From the NCBI GenBank assembly GCA_016801885.1, contig CM028889.1, forward strand, positions 19,288,001-19,352,000: DNA of 64,000 nt. The letters are read 5' to 3'. The notes under the pieces were generated by a model. It searched no databases. It had not been told where the DNA came from and worked only from the letters and a program-made list of their open reading frames with translations. The DNA is from Toxotes chatareus. Taxonomy: Eukaryota > Chordata > Actinopteri > Toxotidae. Numbering within the stretch: the first letter of the stretch is position 1; every line of letters begins with the position of its first letter. Shown piece after piece: positions 14,781 through 26,126 of this stretch. The translations under genes were made by a program, and so were the position numbers.

Positions 14781-17700
14781 TCAGTGGTTCTCCAGAGTTA
14801 CTCTACAAACAAAGATAAAAGTTTATTGGTATTTATCAGCATTAAGAGTTATGTTAATGGTGATAAGGTAATGAAGGTAGTGAAAGTGAACACAGAGTCT
14901 AACTCACCTTTTTGGAGTTCGTTTGGGGTTTGTTCTCCAAGCATCCTTACATTTAACAAATGTGACCTCCTGTGTTAAGCTCTGAGTGTCAGGGTCTTTT
15001 ACACAGAACACCATCCTGAAAAGGAAATTAAATAAAACACAAATGATCTATAAGAGCAGTTCATCCACTGCAGCAGAATCATTAATGGTTGGATAATGGT
15101 TGGTTGATTTTCAGAGTTGCTCACTGGTATTTTTCCTGGTATAACGCACTTACTTTTGCTGAGTCTCGCCAGCCCGGACGCGGATTTTGTGAACCTCCAT
15201 GTTAGCACTGTCTGAGTCACCGGACCACCAAGAGGAAACCATCTTCAACATGTTGGAGGCCGTCCAGCCGTTTGTGTCCTCCCATTTAAACTTCAGCATC
15301 AGCAGGTCACCGATGTCCTTCTCTGTCACCAGCAGGAATGAATGTGTCTTATTTGTCGCTATCTTCTCCTTTCTGCCAGACACACACACAGAGAAATGTT
15401 CTGTGTAATGTTTTATTTATGTTAGTTTTGTACCATGAACAGTGATATAACCATAGTCAGTTATATCACTGTTTATGGTTTCTAGTCTACAGTGCGACTG
15501 TTACAAAAACTCTTCGTAATTTGCAAGATGTAAGTCCCAGTGCTTCAATTCTCTTTTATAAGGGTTTTAAAATGGCCCACTCACAGTTTAAGCTCCAGGT
15601 TTTCAGCCTCTCCTTTTGTTCCGTACAGCGAGACAGTGATCGTGGGCTCCATCTCTGAACGGTTCACCTTACTGGAGAAGTGGATCTTCAGCTGAAAGTG
15701 GTAAACTGCAGAGCAAAAGAACATTTGGGAAACTTTAAACATGCATGTAAGCGACTGTAAGCTGTTACAGTTTAGTCCAGTTTAGCACATTTAAGTTGCA
15801 AGTGATCAATTGCAAATGTGTTGTGATCAAAAACAAATGCAGCCAGAGCAACCAGGATCTGAGACAGCACTCAGAAAGTCTTTAACTCCTTCTTAAAACA
15901 CTTCTTAAAACTTTTTTATAACAGTGTTTATTAGGATGAGTCACTGGACCTTGTTTTTGCAATATTATTAGTTCATTTAATTCTGGGTATGTAAGAAAAT
16001 AGTGCAGCAGTTCTTCATGTGACAGCAGTGTTGAGTTTAAACAACACTTCTGTTGTTGAAGTCCACTGACCTCTGAAAGGCATGGAGGCTCGAGTTTTGG
16101 TGTACATCTGGACATTGCGCGCCTTGCGCACCTTGCTGATGTCGTAGCCCACAGTGTTGCAGCGGCTTTTGCGGCAGCTGAGACACATGCCACGATTGAA
16201 CATGTCGTTGCTGCCGCATCTGTAGGCCTTGGCCGCTTCCTGCTCGTTGAGCAGTGAGTCGATGAACAGGTGGACCGAGCGCTCGTGTTCACATTTGACT
16301 GCATCAGTGATAGCTGAGGTGGAAAGAGAGGATGGGTTTGTTTAAAAACAAGTTTCTTAAAGAACACTGAGGGATACAATATAAAATGTCAGTTGGTTAT
16401 ATTTCTACTCCTTTGCTGACCACACACTAGATAAACTTTACTTTACCTCAACCTATCCAGCCAAAATGACTGATATGGTATCTGACCTTTCCTCTGCCAT
16501 GTTTGGGGCCCTTTGTTTATTTTCAGCCCAGTGTGAATGGGGTCATTGTGCAACTGACAGCAACAATGTTCTCTGCTGAGACAGATTAATAACAAGCAGC
16601 AAGTAGCTGCAGTGTTACTGAAGCTGCTGGACTGTGTACTCTGTGTGTAGACCAATAATCACAAAAATGTGCACTGTAACCTGTTCCCTACAGATACATC
16701 ATTGTTTAATGGCATGTCATACCAGGTTTTAATGACTTTAATGACTGAATTATAATATTAGGTATATTATGTATTAGTATTACCATTCTGGGTGCAGTTA
16801 CAGTGTTTTATGCTTAGCCACATTTTACAGTTGAATATGAAGTCATCCTTACCAAATAACCCAAAGTTAGCAATCTTCTCCAGGGCCCCCCTGAGATTGC
16901 AGCCGGGTTGGAAGCTGCCTCCATTGGGGTAAATGTCCACATGACCAACAGGCTGCTGGATCCCAATGCTGAGACCCAGGGATCCCCGTGTGAAGGTGTG
17001 GAGGACGTCCACAAAGTAAGCGTCATCTGGGGAGAGGCGCCTGTGGGCATGCTCCCCCTCGAAGTCAGGACCGGCTGGGTCCAGACCTGCGGAAAAAAGA
17101 GACAACAATGAATTAAGCAATCCATTTACGATGAACTGATCGCTCACCAAAATAAACTGCAGGATCCAAAAAAATGTGCGTTTCTGTTTCATTTACCAGT
17201 TATTCTTCCAACTTTATTGGTCGCATGGCTTCCAGCAAATCCTGCCACGTGCGCCCCGAGGCTGTAGCCAATCAGGTGGATGTTCTCAAGAGGCATGTTG
17301 GTGGTTTCCTTTGAAAAAGAAAAACAAAAAAAAGGAACATAAATGAAAATATGATTTAGGAAATAAGTGAGACAAATATTTAGTATACTTTTTTCACTTT
17401 TCCAGTCATAAGTTTTAAGAAGTCATGACAAAACGTCATTGTGCTTCAGAGATCATAAAAAAAGTCTTTACTCAGTTGGCCTTTAAACAAATAAGAAGTG
17501 AAAAGCCGTGAATATTGATATTCTGAGGAGTAGCGTGTCACATGTGAATGAAACCTGTGAAATTTTGCTCCCACTGACCTCGATCCAGTCGATGAAGCGA
17601 GCAATCTCCTGCCCCACTGCTTTGGTGTTCTGAGCTGCAACCACATAGTGGTTCTGGGCCGAGGTGAGCCAGTCCACCACGATAACGTTAGCCGTCTGTT

Positions 17701-19335
17701 CTCTCTCATACAGAGCTGACACCAGCTTTGCCACCCAGCTTTCAAACATGCCACTCAACTGTTGAAGGGACAAATAAAACACCAAACTTACAATGCAGCA
17801 CAACATTCCAGCAAGGTCACTGGTACAAACATTAAAATCTGAGGAAGTTCAGGTAGAATTTGTCCATATAACGTCCATTTTGCCAATCTAAGCCATCTTT
17901 ACAGCACATTTTTTGGTATTAACTACAACAAGTTGTTGCTTGAGTAGAAAGGTAATTATGTGCTTTTGGCACCAGAATTTGGTGAAACAATAAAACACAA
18001 CCAGCCACAGGTGTTTTTTCTACATCAAAGCCAGTCAAATGAACAAAGCCCCTTGCGGGTGGGGGGGCTTAAAGACCAGGACAAGTCACAACAGGCCTGA
18101 AACTTTTCCGCTCACCGTCCATCCATGGATTACTAAGAAGGTTTTGGAGGTGCTGTTGAAGGTGCAGGCTGCCAGGGAGTCTGGTTTGCCAGGAATGATG
18201 TAGCAGAGGTCATCATCGGGATGGGATGGTTTTCGGAGGGAAAATTTGGCAACAGTCTGATTCCTGTCATCTTTGTGGACAAACAAGTCATTCAGAGGGT
18301 CGAGGAAGTTACCTGAAAGAGAGGATTTTTTTCGCTTGAATAAACATTAAAGATCAGGAAAAAAAGAGAAGAGAAGAAGAACTTCCTCTGTCTAGCTGGT
18401 GTTTTTGTCATATGTGTAAATCTGATCTAATGTTCTGTCCGGGAGGTCCGGGATGCCTGACTAGCTAACTGAGTGACTGGTTCCAATAAGCCCTGGCCCC
18501 TCAGGGCCCCTCTGTAAATGAGCTTCCACCTTAAACGAGATCAGTCCTCAGGGGTTACTGGAGTTCACTTGGTCAGACTGAGCTCCATAGAAACTACCAA
18601 GAGATTTTTTTTTTTTCTCCGCTTTGTTCCTGCCACCTCACCGACTATAATCTGCTGAAGTTTCAGTGGTCCTGACACAGTCAGCTGACTCAACCCAACT
18701 GGGGGTTGTGCTGGATTTCATTGTGGGGGGTGGGGTGGAACTACTGAGACATTTACAAAACTTACATTGCCAAAGGGTTGAAGCAGTTTAGGGGCCATAT
18801 TGTCAACATAAATGATCATGATTGCACTTGGAAAACTCAATTCCTGTTGAGATCATTTAGTTTCCTGAATGTTTTCAACACATTGTTCTTCTCATGTCTC
18901 ATGGCTCTTGGAAAATATGTATTTTCATCCTGTCTCTCATTAGACATGAGAAGTTAGTGGACTGGAATTGGGTATTCGCCCAAAAGCACAACGTTTAATC
19001 AGACACGTGATACGTAGTACACGGTGTATAGTGTTGTTATTTTCTGAGTTCAAACTACACACACACTCACACACACACACCGTGTTCATACAAAACCACT
19101 GCGCGTAAGTTAGATAGAAATTTCCTTCCTATGACACTTGTTCTCACCGAATATCTGCACGGATATACATGCCCAAACCTTCTAGTCCTGCAGAAAAGTG
19201 TTGATGTGAGTGAATGTGGATGAGGTTTAACTCACCAAAAATAGAATCGACGAGCTCCTCTTCCAGGGACGTCACATACTGCACAGCTGCATTCAACACC
19301 AGAAAGTACAGAAACCGAACTCGCCACGCTTTCAT
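14781..19335 (-). CDS. Lipoprotein-lipase-like secreted lipase (LPL2-type paralogue)
   Basis: Extracellular triglyceride/phospholipid lipase of the LPL/LIPG/LIPC family, 511 residues in ten coding exons: 19335-19236, 18312-18116, 17758-17579, 17308-17197, 17086-16853, 16313-16071, 15705-15585, 15372-15154, 15015-14908, 14802-14781. Residues 1-24 are a signal peptide (MKAWRVRFLYFLVLNAAVQ). The triad is Ser175 in GYSLG, Asp199 in GLDPAGP and His284 in CEHER, with the 24- and 85-residue spacings of mammalian LPL. The lid between Cys residues is 22 residues, as in human LPL. A PLAT domain follows, with basic heparin-type patches (SCRKSRC, KVRKAR). The Trp loop is SSWWS in a longer insert rather than the LPL WSDWW. 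Parts resemble endothelial lipase (KCEHER, MEPTI, MPFRVYH) and others LPL, so the exact orthology is open. It lies 6.8 kb from lpl in the same direction with nearly the same exon sizes, pointing to tandem duplication. The last exon has a second possible acceptor two bases on. Confidence 0.9.
15432..15479. repeat. Hairpin with about 20-bp arms in LPL-like intron 8
   Basis: Arms 15432-15451 and 15460-15479 are reverse complements with one mismatch, around an 8-base loop (CATAGTCA). It lies in the intron between the exons ending 15585 and starting 15372 (the seventh coding intron). Confidence 0.9.
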
Positions 19336-19510
19336 TTCTTTTACAGTTTATTCCTGTTAGAAAAAATATACCTTTAACTGTAAACTAAATCGATCAGATA
19401 CCGCAGGAGACGAGTGTATAATATATTCCCTCTAAGAATAATCCGGTGCGTCCTGTTGCGCGCAGAGCGCTGATATCTGAACCACCTTAAACATGCCGCG
19501 TCTTAAATAG
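19336..19510 (-). promoter_or_regulatory. Probable promoter and 5' UTR of the LPL-like gene
   Basis: The start codon is at 19335-19333. About 165 bases upstream on the - strand is TATTTAAG (near 19503-19510), a TATA-like element, with CG-rich sequence (TGCGCGCAG) between it and the ATG. TSS is inferred only. Confidence 0.4.
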
Positions 19511-22371
19511 TACCTCTGACAAGCCATTGGCTGCTGACCCTCGGGCGGGGAATGGAAAAATATGTGTAAAGTCAATAATTAGACTGTTTTATGAAAAGAG
19601 CTAACAACACTGGTCGCCAGTACAGCTTGTTATTAAAGCCAATGGAACACATTATCATCGTTTTTCACTTTTTAAAATGTGTTTTTATTACACAACAGGC
19701 CCAACATGAGGAATGGATTACAACTGGATGTTTAGCCGATTGTTTAATTTCCTACTTCACAGCTTAATTAAGTAGATATTATATTGTTTACCTGATTATT
19801 GTAAGTTAAAGGAATTTCACACTTTTAAACTGACTCTTTGCCATTTGTTTATGAACAAAATTGCTCAATAAAAATACGTTTGAAAAGGTAAAAGCAAGTT
19901 TGAAAAGATGAGGTTCAAATTTTCTTTTCCTTCATTTACATGTACAGATAAAGTACATTCTATCTCCACCATAACCACAGATGAACTTTGAGACCCCTGG
20001 TGCGACCTGTTGTCAGTATTTACAGTCAGTTGGTTGCTGGAGGCTGGAGAAGCGGGTCATGAACGTTTAATGAGAGGAGCTGAGCTGTTGTGCACAGTGG
20101 TCAACTAGCTAACAGTACACAGTGTGAGGAGAGCAGACACAAACCTACATCAAGCAGTTGTACTCTTAGTATGTTAGAACCTTGCAGGTGTCAGGTTCTA
20201 TTATTTTTATGATTTTGTGAACTTATCTGTTTTCTTCATTTTAAAGATTTAAAATTCAAATTTATATTAAAATTTATTGGAGAATGCATTACTATGTTTA
20301 TAATGAAAAATAACCTACTGAGATCAGATTTCAGTGCTCAGACTCCTGGCAGTGCTGGCCAACAAGCCTGGTCCTCAGCATCAGCAACATTTGGCGTTAT
20401 TACAACCAGCAGTCAGTAAACTTCTTTTGGCTGGGCTGCAACATCACTGGCAATCACAGACTGGTATTATAACAAGTTCTCAGTTTCCATTGCTTCAAAA
20501 CTTTTGACCTTTGACTTGTTGCGTAGAGCACTTCACTCAGTCACTGAGTAAAAATGCTGTTACATGCCAGCTGGAGATTATGTGCTAATATTCAAGCAAG
20601 AGTTGTTGGCTTCCTCTGGCTGATTTGGTGCCCAAAACTGCTGCACGGGATGCCAAGACAAACTGGGCGGGAGGCCGATGAGCTAATGGTTTAAGGGCTG
20701 CAAGCTTGTTGCTCTGAAGGTCAATTGAACAGTGACGTTTACAGGCATGTTGACACTTGTTTCAACAAGCCACTGACGGCGTGACCAATTATCAGTTAGT
20801 GTGAAGATTCCAGTGTAATAAAAGCTATAGTTTACTTGACAACTTAACATTTTTAAAGGTACAATCTGGGATCTGGGTCACCAAAACATTAAGCAAACTA
20901 CTACCCAAAACGACTGTCTGATCTAAAAACCCTAAAAGACAAGGAATCCAAGTTATTAGTTGTGTGTGTACAGGAATAGGGACTTTAATAAATTCAAACT
21001 GATTGATTTTTTTTCTGCTGCGTACATGTCTGATGAATAGCTGTCCCGTGAAAATCGTGTATCTCAAAAGCACTGGGTTTTCATGAGCTAAGAAATATAG
21101 TCCTGTTTTTAGCTTAGTGATGATGCATTTTCAGATGTTCCCATGGCTTTTTGACATTTTACTTTAAAAGCAGCATACTTTTCTCAACCCACAAAGAAAC
21201 TATGAAAAAATTCAAAATCATGAAACGGAGCAAACAGAGAAGATGGGACGAGGAATGAAAGGAGATGGGGAATGACAAAAAACACAAGTCCCCTGCTGGA
21301 CACACACTTAGATCCAGTCCAGGTTTGCAGCAACTTAAGCCTCCTCTGACTTGAATACGAGGAGCTGCTGTTTCAGTCCAGTGGTTTGCCTGTGAGGACA
21401 TAGCTATGTGAGAAGCTTCAGAGGCCCAACTCTTTGTTTATCTGAAAACAACATCAGGAGAACTGCACAAAATAAGCACTTAAAGCCAGTGTTGCTCTGC
21501 TACCACAGATGCAGTCCACACTGTGAAATAGATGCTCTTTCTCTTCCTCCTCTACACACACACACACACACACACCAGACTTGCGCCAAGTGCAAACCAG
21601 CTGGCTTCAAGAGCGTTTGCTCTTCTGTGAACATGACAACATTTTCCTTGAAAAAGCAGTGACTACATTTGTTTTCCCACATACTGCCTCTGCAGTTCTG
21701 ACTCTGATATTCTCATCTTTGCTGGGGGACGACTTTGCTGTGGTGGCAAGGAGTTGATGAAGAGCAGAGTAGTGACTCAGATCTCCACCAGAGAGATTTG
21801 ACGGTGCCAGCAGAGAAAGAAAGTGGACAAGCAGTAACTCCTCCACAAAGTCTGAAGACAACAAAATGTCTTAAATTTTCCAAGACTTATTTTCTAAGTT
21901 TGTTTCTAGGAATGGCACATGATCAAAAGTTGCACATGTTCATATTCAAAAACACAAGTCTGAGCATTCCCTGTGGTTTTTGTTCTGTTGATCCAAAAGA
22001 ACAGCAGCCTGTGAACAAAACAAAACATGGCTTAAAGCAGATGGCAGTGGGTTTAAATCCCAGGAAAACATTTAAAGGAAAAGAGACAATTCTCAAGAGT
22101 TAGATAAACACCACATTTATAGATTCTTTTTTGCGAGTCGGTACAGAGCCAGGCTGCAGGTTGGTGGCAGGCAGGTCAGTAGTGAACAGGTTTTAAAAGT
22201 CATTTTTGTGGCCTCAACAATGTTGCTTCACGGCATCAACAACAGGCTAATACAGTACACAAAGTGAGGTTCACCCCGTGTTTGGGCTCAGAGCCTGGTT
22301 GCACAGTTGTTATTTGTGTAAAACAAAAGTAGACTTAAAAAAAAAAAAAAAAAAAAAATTCAGGTTACGTG
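19511..22371. other. Intergenic gap upstream of the LPL-like gene
   Basis: No gene recognised. AT-rich sequence with scattered short ORFs. A (CA)n run lies at about 21554-21575. Confidence 0.5.
21554..21575. repeat. (AC)n microsatellite
   Basis: Eleven AC units in a row in intergenic DNA between the two lipase genes. Confidence 0.9.
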
Positions 22372-23002
22372 TGTCACGACTTGAGCAAGGACTTGGACCC
22401 AAATGCACGGCCCCACAGACGAAATCAAAAAATAATAGTTTTTATTCTAACAAAGTAGCAAAATAAGGATCACCCATAAAGGGGGAAAAGTCACCAAAAC
22501 AAAAAAAACAAAACACGAACACAAAATCACTCTAGCGAGGCAACAGGATAGAACAAGGAGCTAAAACCTAACAAGAAACAAAGTAACAAATACACAACCT
22601 GATTGGGGATACAACGACGAGAGGCAAGATGGGAAACGAGACAAGGCAAAAGACATGAGACAAAAACAAACTGACAAGAACAGAGAAATGACAAGACTTA
22701 AATACACAAGGCAATGGGCAACAGGTGAAACCAATTAGGGCGGGGCAGACAATCACAAAGGCGGGAAACAAGACAAAGACAGGAAGTAGAACAAGACAAG
22801 ATACACAAGGACCATGATTTCAAATTAAAACAGGAATTAACAAAATAATAGCAGATATAACAGAATAAAACAAAACTTAACAAACTAACCAAGGGTCCAA
22901 AAGTCCACAAAAGAGAGTTCAAAACATAACAAAAGGGTTCAGAAAACAAAAGGGTTCTGAAAACAGTATTCAAATAAAAGCCCCCTTAGGGGCTAGTCAT
23001 GA
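22372..23002. repeat. Dispersed fish repeat, copy 2 (fuller copy)
   Basis: The right part (22666-23000) matches copy 1 near 9122-9402. This copy is longer. It opens GTGTCACGACTTGAGC and closes GGGGCTAGTCATGA, so the ends can pair imperfectly (TCACGACT against AGTCATGA), like weak terminal inverted repeats. Non-coding and A-rich. It follows an A-run at 22338-22358. Best read as a non-autonomous DNA transposon. Confidence 0.75.
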
Positions 23003-23329
23003 AAGCTGAAGGGCCCCTGTGTTATGACTGTGCACTCCCTCGACAGGATTCTCAGTGCATCATATCTTTAAGACCTTGGTTTCTTATGGCACCTGCTATT
23101 AGGGACAGGGCTAGCTTGACTCTATCTATCCTTGATACTGAGAATGAACTATTGCTTACTTGTAAGTGGCTTACAAGGAGGAAACGTAGCCTAATACTAC
23201 CTAAAGAAGCTCAGAAGGAAATATTCGTTCACTGTAGTCACACTCAGTGCTTGTACCACAGTTAGCTGTGAAAGCTTCTTTAGATGTATTACTTGTGTAA
23301 AACCTATCTAGCTTCCTTTTCCACTGCCA

Positions 23330-23765
23330 TTTATTAACTCTCCTGTCATTTCCAATCGTGCCACTCCCACCTGCCCTGCAGTAACCACTGTGTTCCTGCC
23401 ATTCCCCGTGATCTGACCTTAACCACTACACACCTGTTCCCATTTCCCCATCAGTCTAGTAGTATGTATACCAGCCTTTGAATACCAGAGTAAATATGCA
23501 TTTTCTATTTTGCCTGCCTGGTCCTTTCCAGATTGTCTATTGTGCTTCAGCCATAGCTTTCTGCCTGCCTGAGCCTTGACTATTAGACCCTTCTAATAGC
23601 CTGTTGGACTCTTGGTCTCCTGCTCAATCCCCTTTTGGACAAGTTTGGCTTTCTCTGCCTGTTTGCCAAGTTGAGATATTTGCTTGTTTTTGAAAGAGTA
23701 AATATGCATTTTCTATTTTGCCTGCCTGGTCTTTGAGTTGTGATGATCCATTACACATGTAGTAT
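23330..23765. repeat. Repeat-like segment with a 37-bp internal direct repeat
   Basis: AGTAAATATGCATTTTCTAT followed by TTGCCTGCCTGGTC occurs at about 23487 and again at about 23695, 208 bases apart. The pyrimidine-rich run of TGCCTG steps between them, and its end near 23755, resemble the right ends of common fish transposon remnants. No second copy in the window. Confidence 0.6.
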
Positions 23766-24799
23766 AAACAGAATGTGCTCATCCAATGTCCGTATCAGAT
23801 ATAGTGAAAAAGCTATTTGGACATGTGTTCTTGTTCAGCTGAGGTTGACCTGAACTGTGGTATTGAGATGATCTAATCTCTACACCGTTACCAAAGTCAG
23901 TGAGGCTCATAGAGGTCTGTCCAATAGATGTAAAGATCTTTTGCACTAAAACCAAATAGCATTATCAGCCCCAGAACTGTGACACTGGTGCAGCATTATC
24001 ACATAATGGCCACATTTTCAAAAGGAATGCACAGAAGACATTAAACCAGTGTGGGCATAGAATTTATGCAATGCACTGCATGCTTTAGAAATGTAATAGG
24101 AGGAAGGAAATTCATTCAACATGTTTCTCAGACCCTAAAGATACCTTCTGTACATTGTGTTCTGGTGAGAAACAACGCAAATGAAAATGGGCTTGTTAAA
24201 ACTCCACGGGGTGCCTTTAACTCTGAATATTGGTGTCAACTACTCAGTGTGGTGTGTTGTTATACATGATTTTATATGAAATGTGTTTTTTTTTTCATTG
24301 AAATACTTCATGTCCACATTTCAGAACAGGACTGTATAAAAACTCTCTGGAGCTGGACTCATGTCTGTCTTTTCTTTTATATCCTGTGCTCATGAAGAGG
24401 ACGTTTATTTACATTAGTGTGAAGAAACATTTTAATGAAATCAACTCCATGCATGTTCATTTAGAATCATCAGCATTACACCAGCATTAGAAAATTACTG
24501 TATTAAGCTAAGCTTTAGGAGCTTTAGAAGCTGTTAACCACTGGGTCTTGATTGTATAACAGCCCTTCATAGGGATCATCCCTCATCACTAACTCATTGA
24601 ATGTTTTTTATTAATCTAATTACACTAACATGCCACAGAGATGTGTGTAAGTTCTTGGCCACGTTTTTGCATGTTCAAGTGTTTCTCAACCATGAGATGG
24701 TGAGTGACAATACAGGTCCACAGTCGTTTGACAAATTAATTGTTTATGATCTAAAAGCAACTTGAGCAGTCTGGAAGATTTAAATATGTGGTTTATCTC
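23766..24799. other. Intergenic gap, nothing recognised
   Basis: AT-rich sequence between the repeat segment and the presumed 3' end of lpl. Short ORFs only. Confidence 0.5.
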
Positions 24800-24828
24800 T
24801 TTATTAAACCAAGGGTTCTTTCTTTATT
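24800..24828 (-). terminator. Candidate polyadenylation signals of lpl
   Basis: Two AATAAA hexamers on the - strand (24800-24805 and 24823-24828) about 1.3 kb after the lpl stop. The interval 24829-26126 is AT-rich and ORF-poor, as expected of a long lpl 3' UTR. RNA support is lacking. Confidence 0.4.
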
Positions 24829-26126
24829 CAGTGCACTGCATTTCAGTTCAAAAAAAAAGTAAATGCACTCAACAGCTGGCATGGAGACCAATTTGATTGA
24901 TCATTCCAAAGCCTTTTGCATAAAACCACAAAACGCTTCATTTATAAAAATACAGATGACAATGGAAGCCTGCCAAAATATATTACAGCTTAATATACAA
25001 ATATATAAATGTACATTCAATAAATACAATATGAAGTATTCTTGAGATGTATTATGGCTATCATGTGGGCCAGTCCATCACAAATTAAAAAGGCTTGAAT
25101 TTGATTTTATAAGCAATTTTGTTACGTTTGACCTTCAAAATTAGAGCCTGTTATAGACCGGGCTTAGTCAATGAGGTATAACTATTGACCCATTCATGAA
25201 GTTCTCCGGTGCATTTAGCCATTACTGGATCATTAAAAGTGACCTTGGTTTATTTTGATGAAAAAATGACCAAAACTAAAGAATGCATGTCCCTGCTGGA
25301 CTGAACTCTCAATGAACTTTGCATCTAAAATTGCTGCAGGGGACACGGAGCCTTTTAAAGTGACCAGTGACACAATAACCAAAAGGTGATCAAAGAACAA
25401 GCAAGGCTTCAAGAGATCAGATATTAACACATAACCCATATTCAAAAAATATATATATACTGATTAAAAAAGGGTATTTACAATGACCACTGTGATTCTC
25501 CATTCAGTAGATAGTTAATATTTCTTTGGTCCCCTGTTGATTGTTGGCAATTAGTGGTTAGGCAAAGACAAACATTAGGGACAAAGTGATCATTTTGCAT
25601 GTTTAAAAAACCAAAAAGAAAAAAGGAAACTATGTGCCTAAATTATGCCTGCCACTGAATCACTTTTACACTAACAATAATCTCAGTTCACATAAGAAAA
25701 GAAAACACAACAGCTCGGGGTTTCAAATTACATTAAAATCAGTATAAACAGTACATATAGGCTACAAAAGCATAAACAAATGATTACAAAGATACACAGC
25801 AAAAGTTACTGAAAAGTGTGAATTAGTAAAACTGTGAGTACATCATCACAAAGAAGCCTGTGACATTTTTCAGCAGCAGAGGAAGCTTTCAGAGACAGGA
25901 CAGAGCTTGTGAACAGACTGATTTCCAGCACTGTGGATGAGGTTGTGTTGGTTGTACTGGGAAAAACAGGAAAAATCAGAAGAAAAAAAAATGCAGCAGT
26001 CATTATATATATGTCCAGTTACTTGCACAGGCTTTCCCAGTGTTGCTGTGTGCTGTGTCCATCTTTGGCTATGTATGTAGAGATGGATAATGTGCATGAT
26101 GTGGGTGTGTGTTGCCAAGTGCAACT

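Noticed and set aside
14781..19335. Calling the first lipase hepatic lipase (lipc), which neighbours ADAM10 in mammals
   Set aside because: LPL-like and LIPG-like blocks outnumber LIPC ones, and the ADAM10-like neighbour is itself a diverged paralogue, so synteny is weak support.
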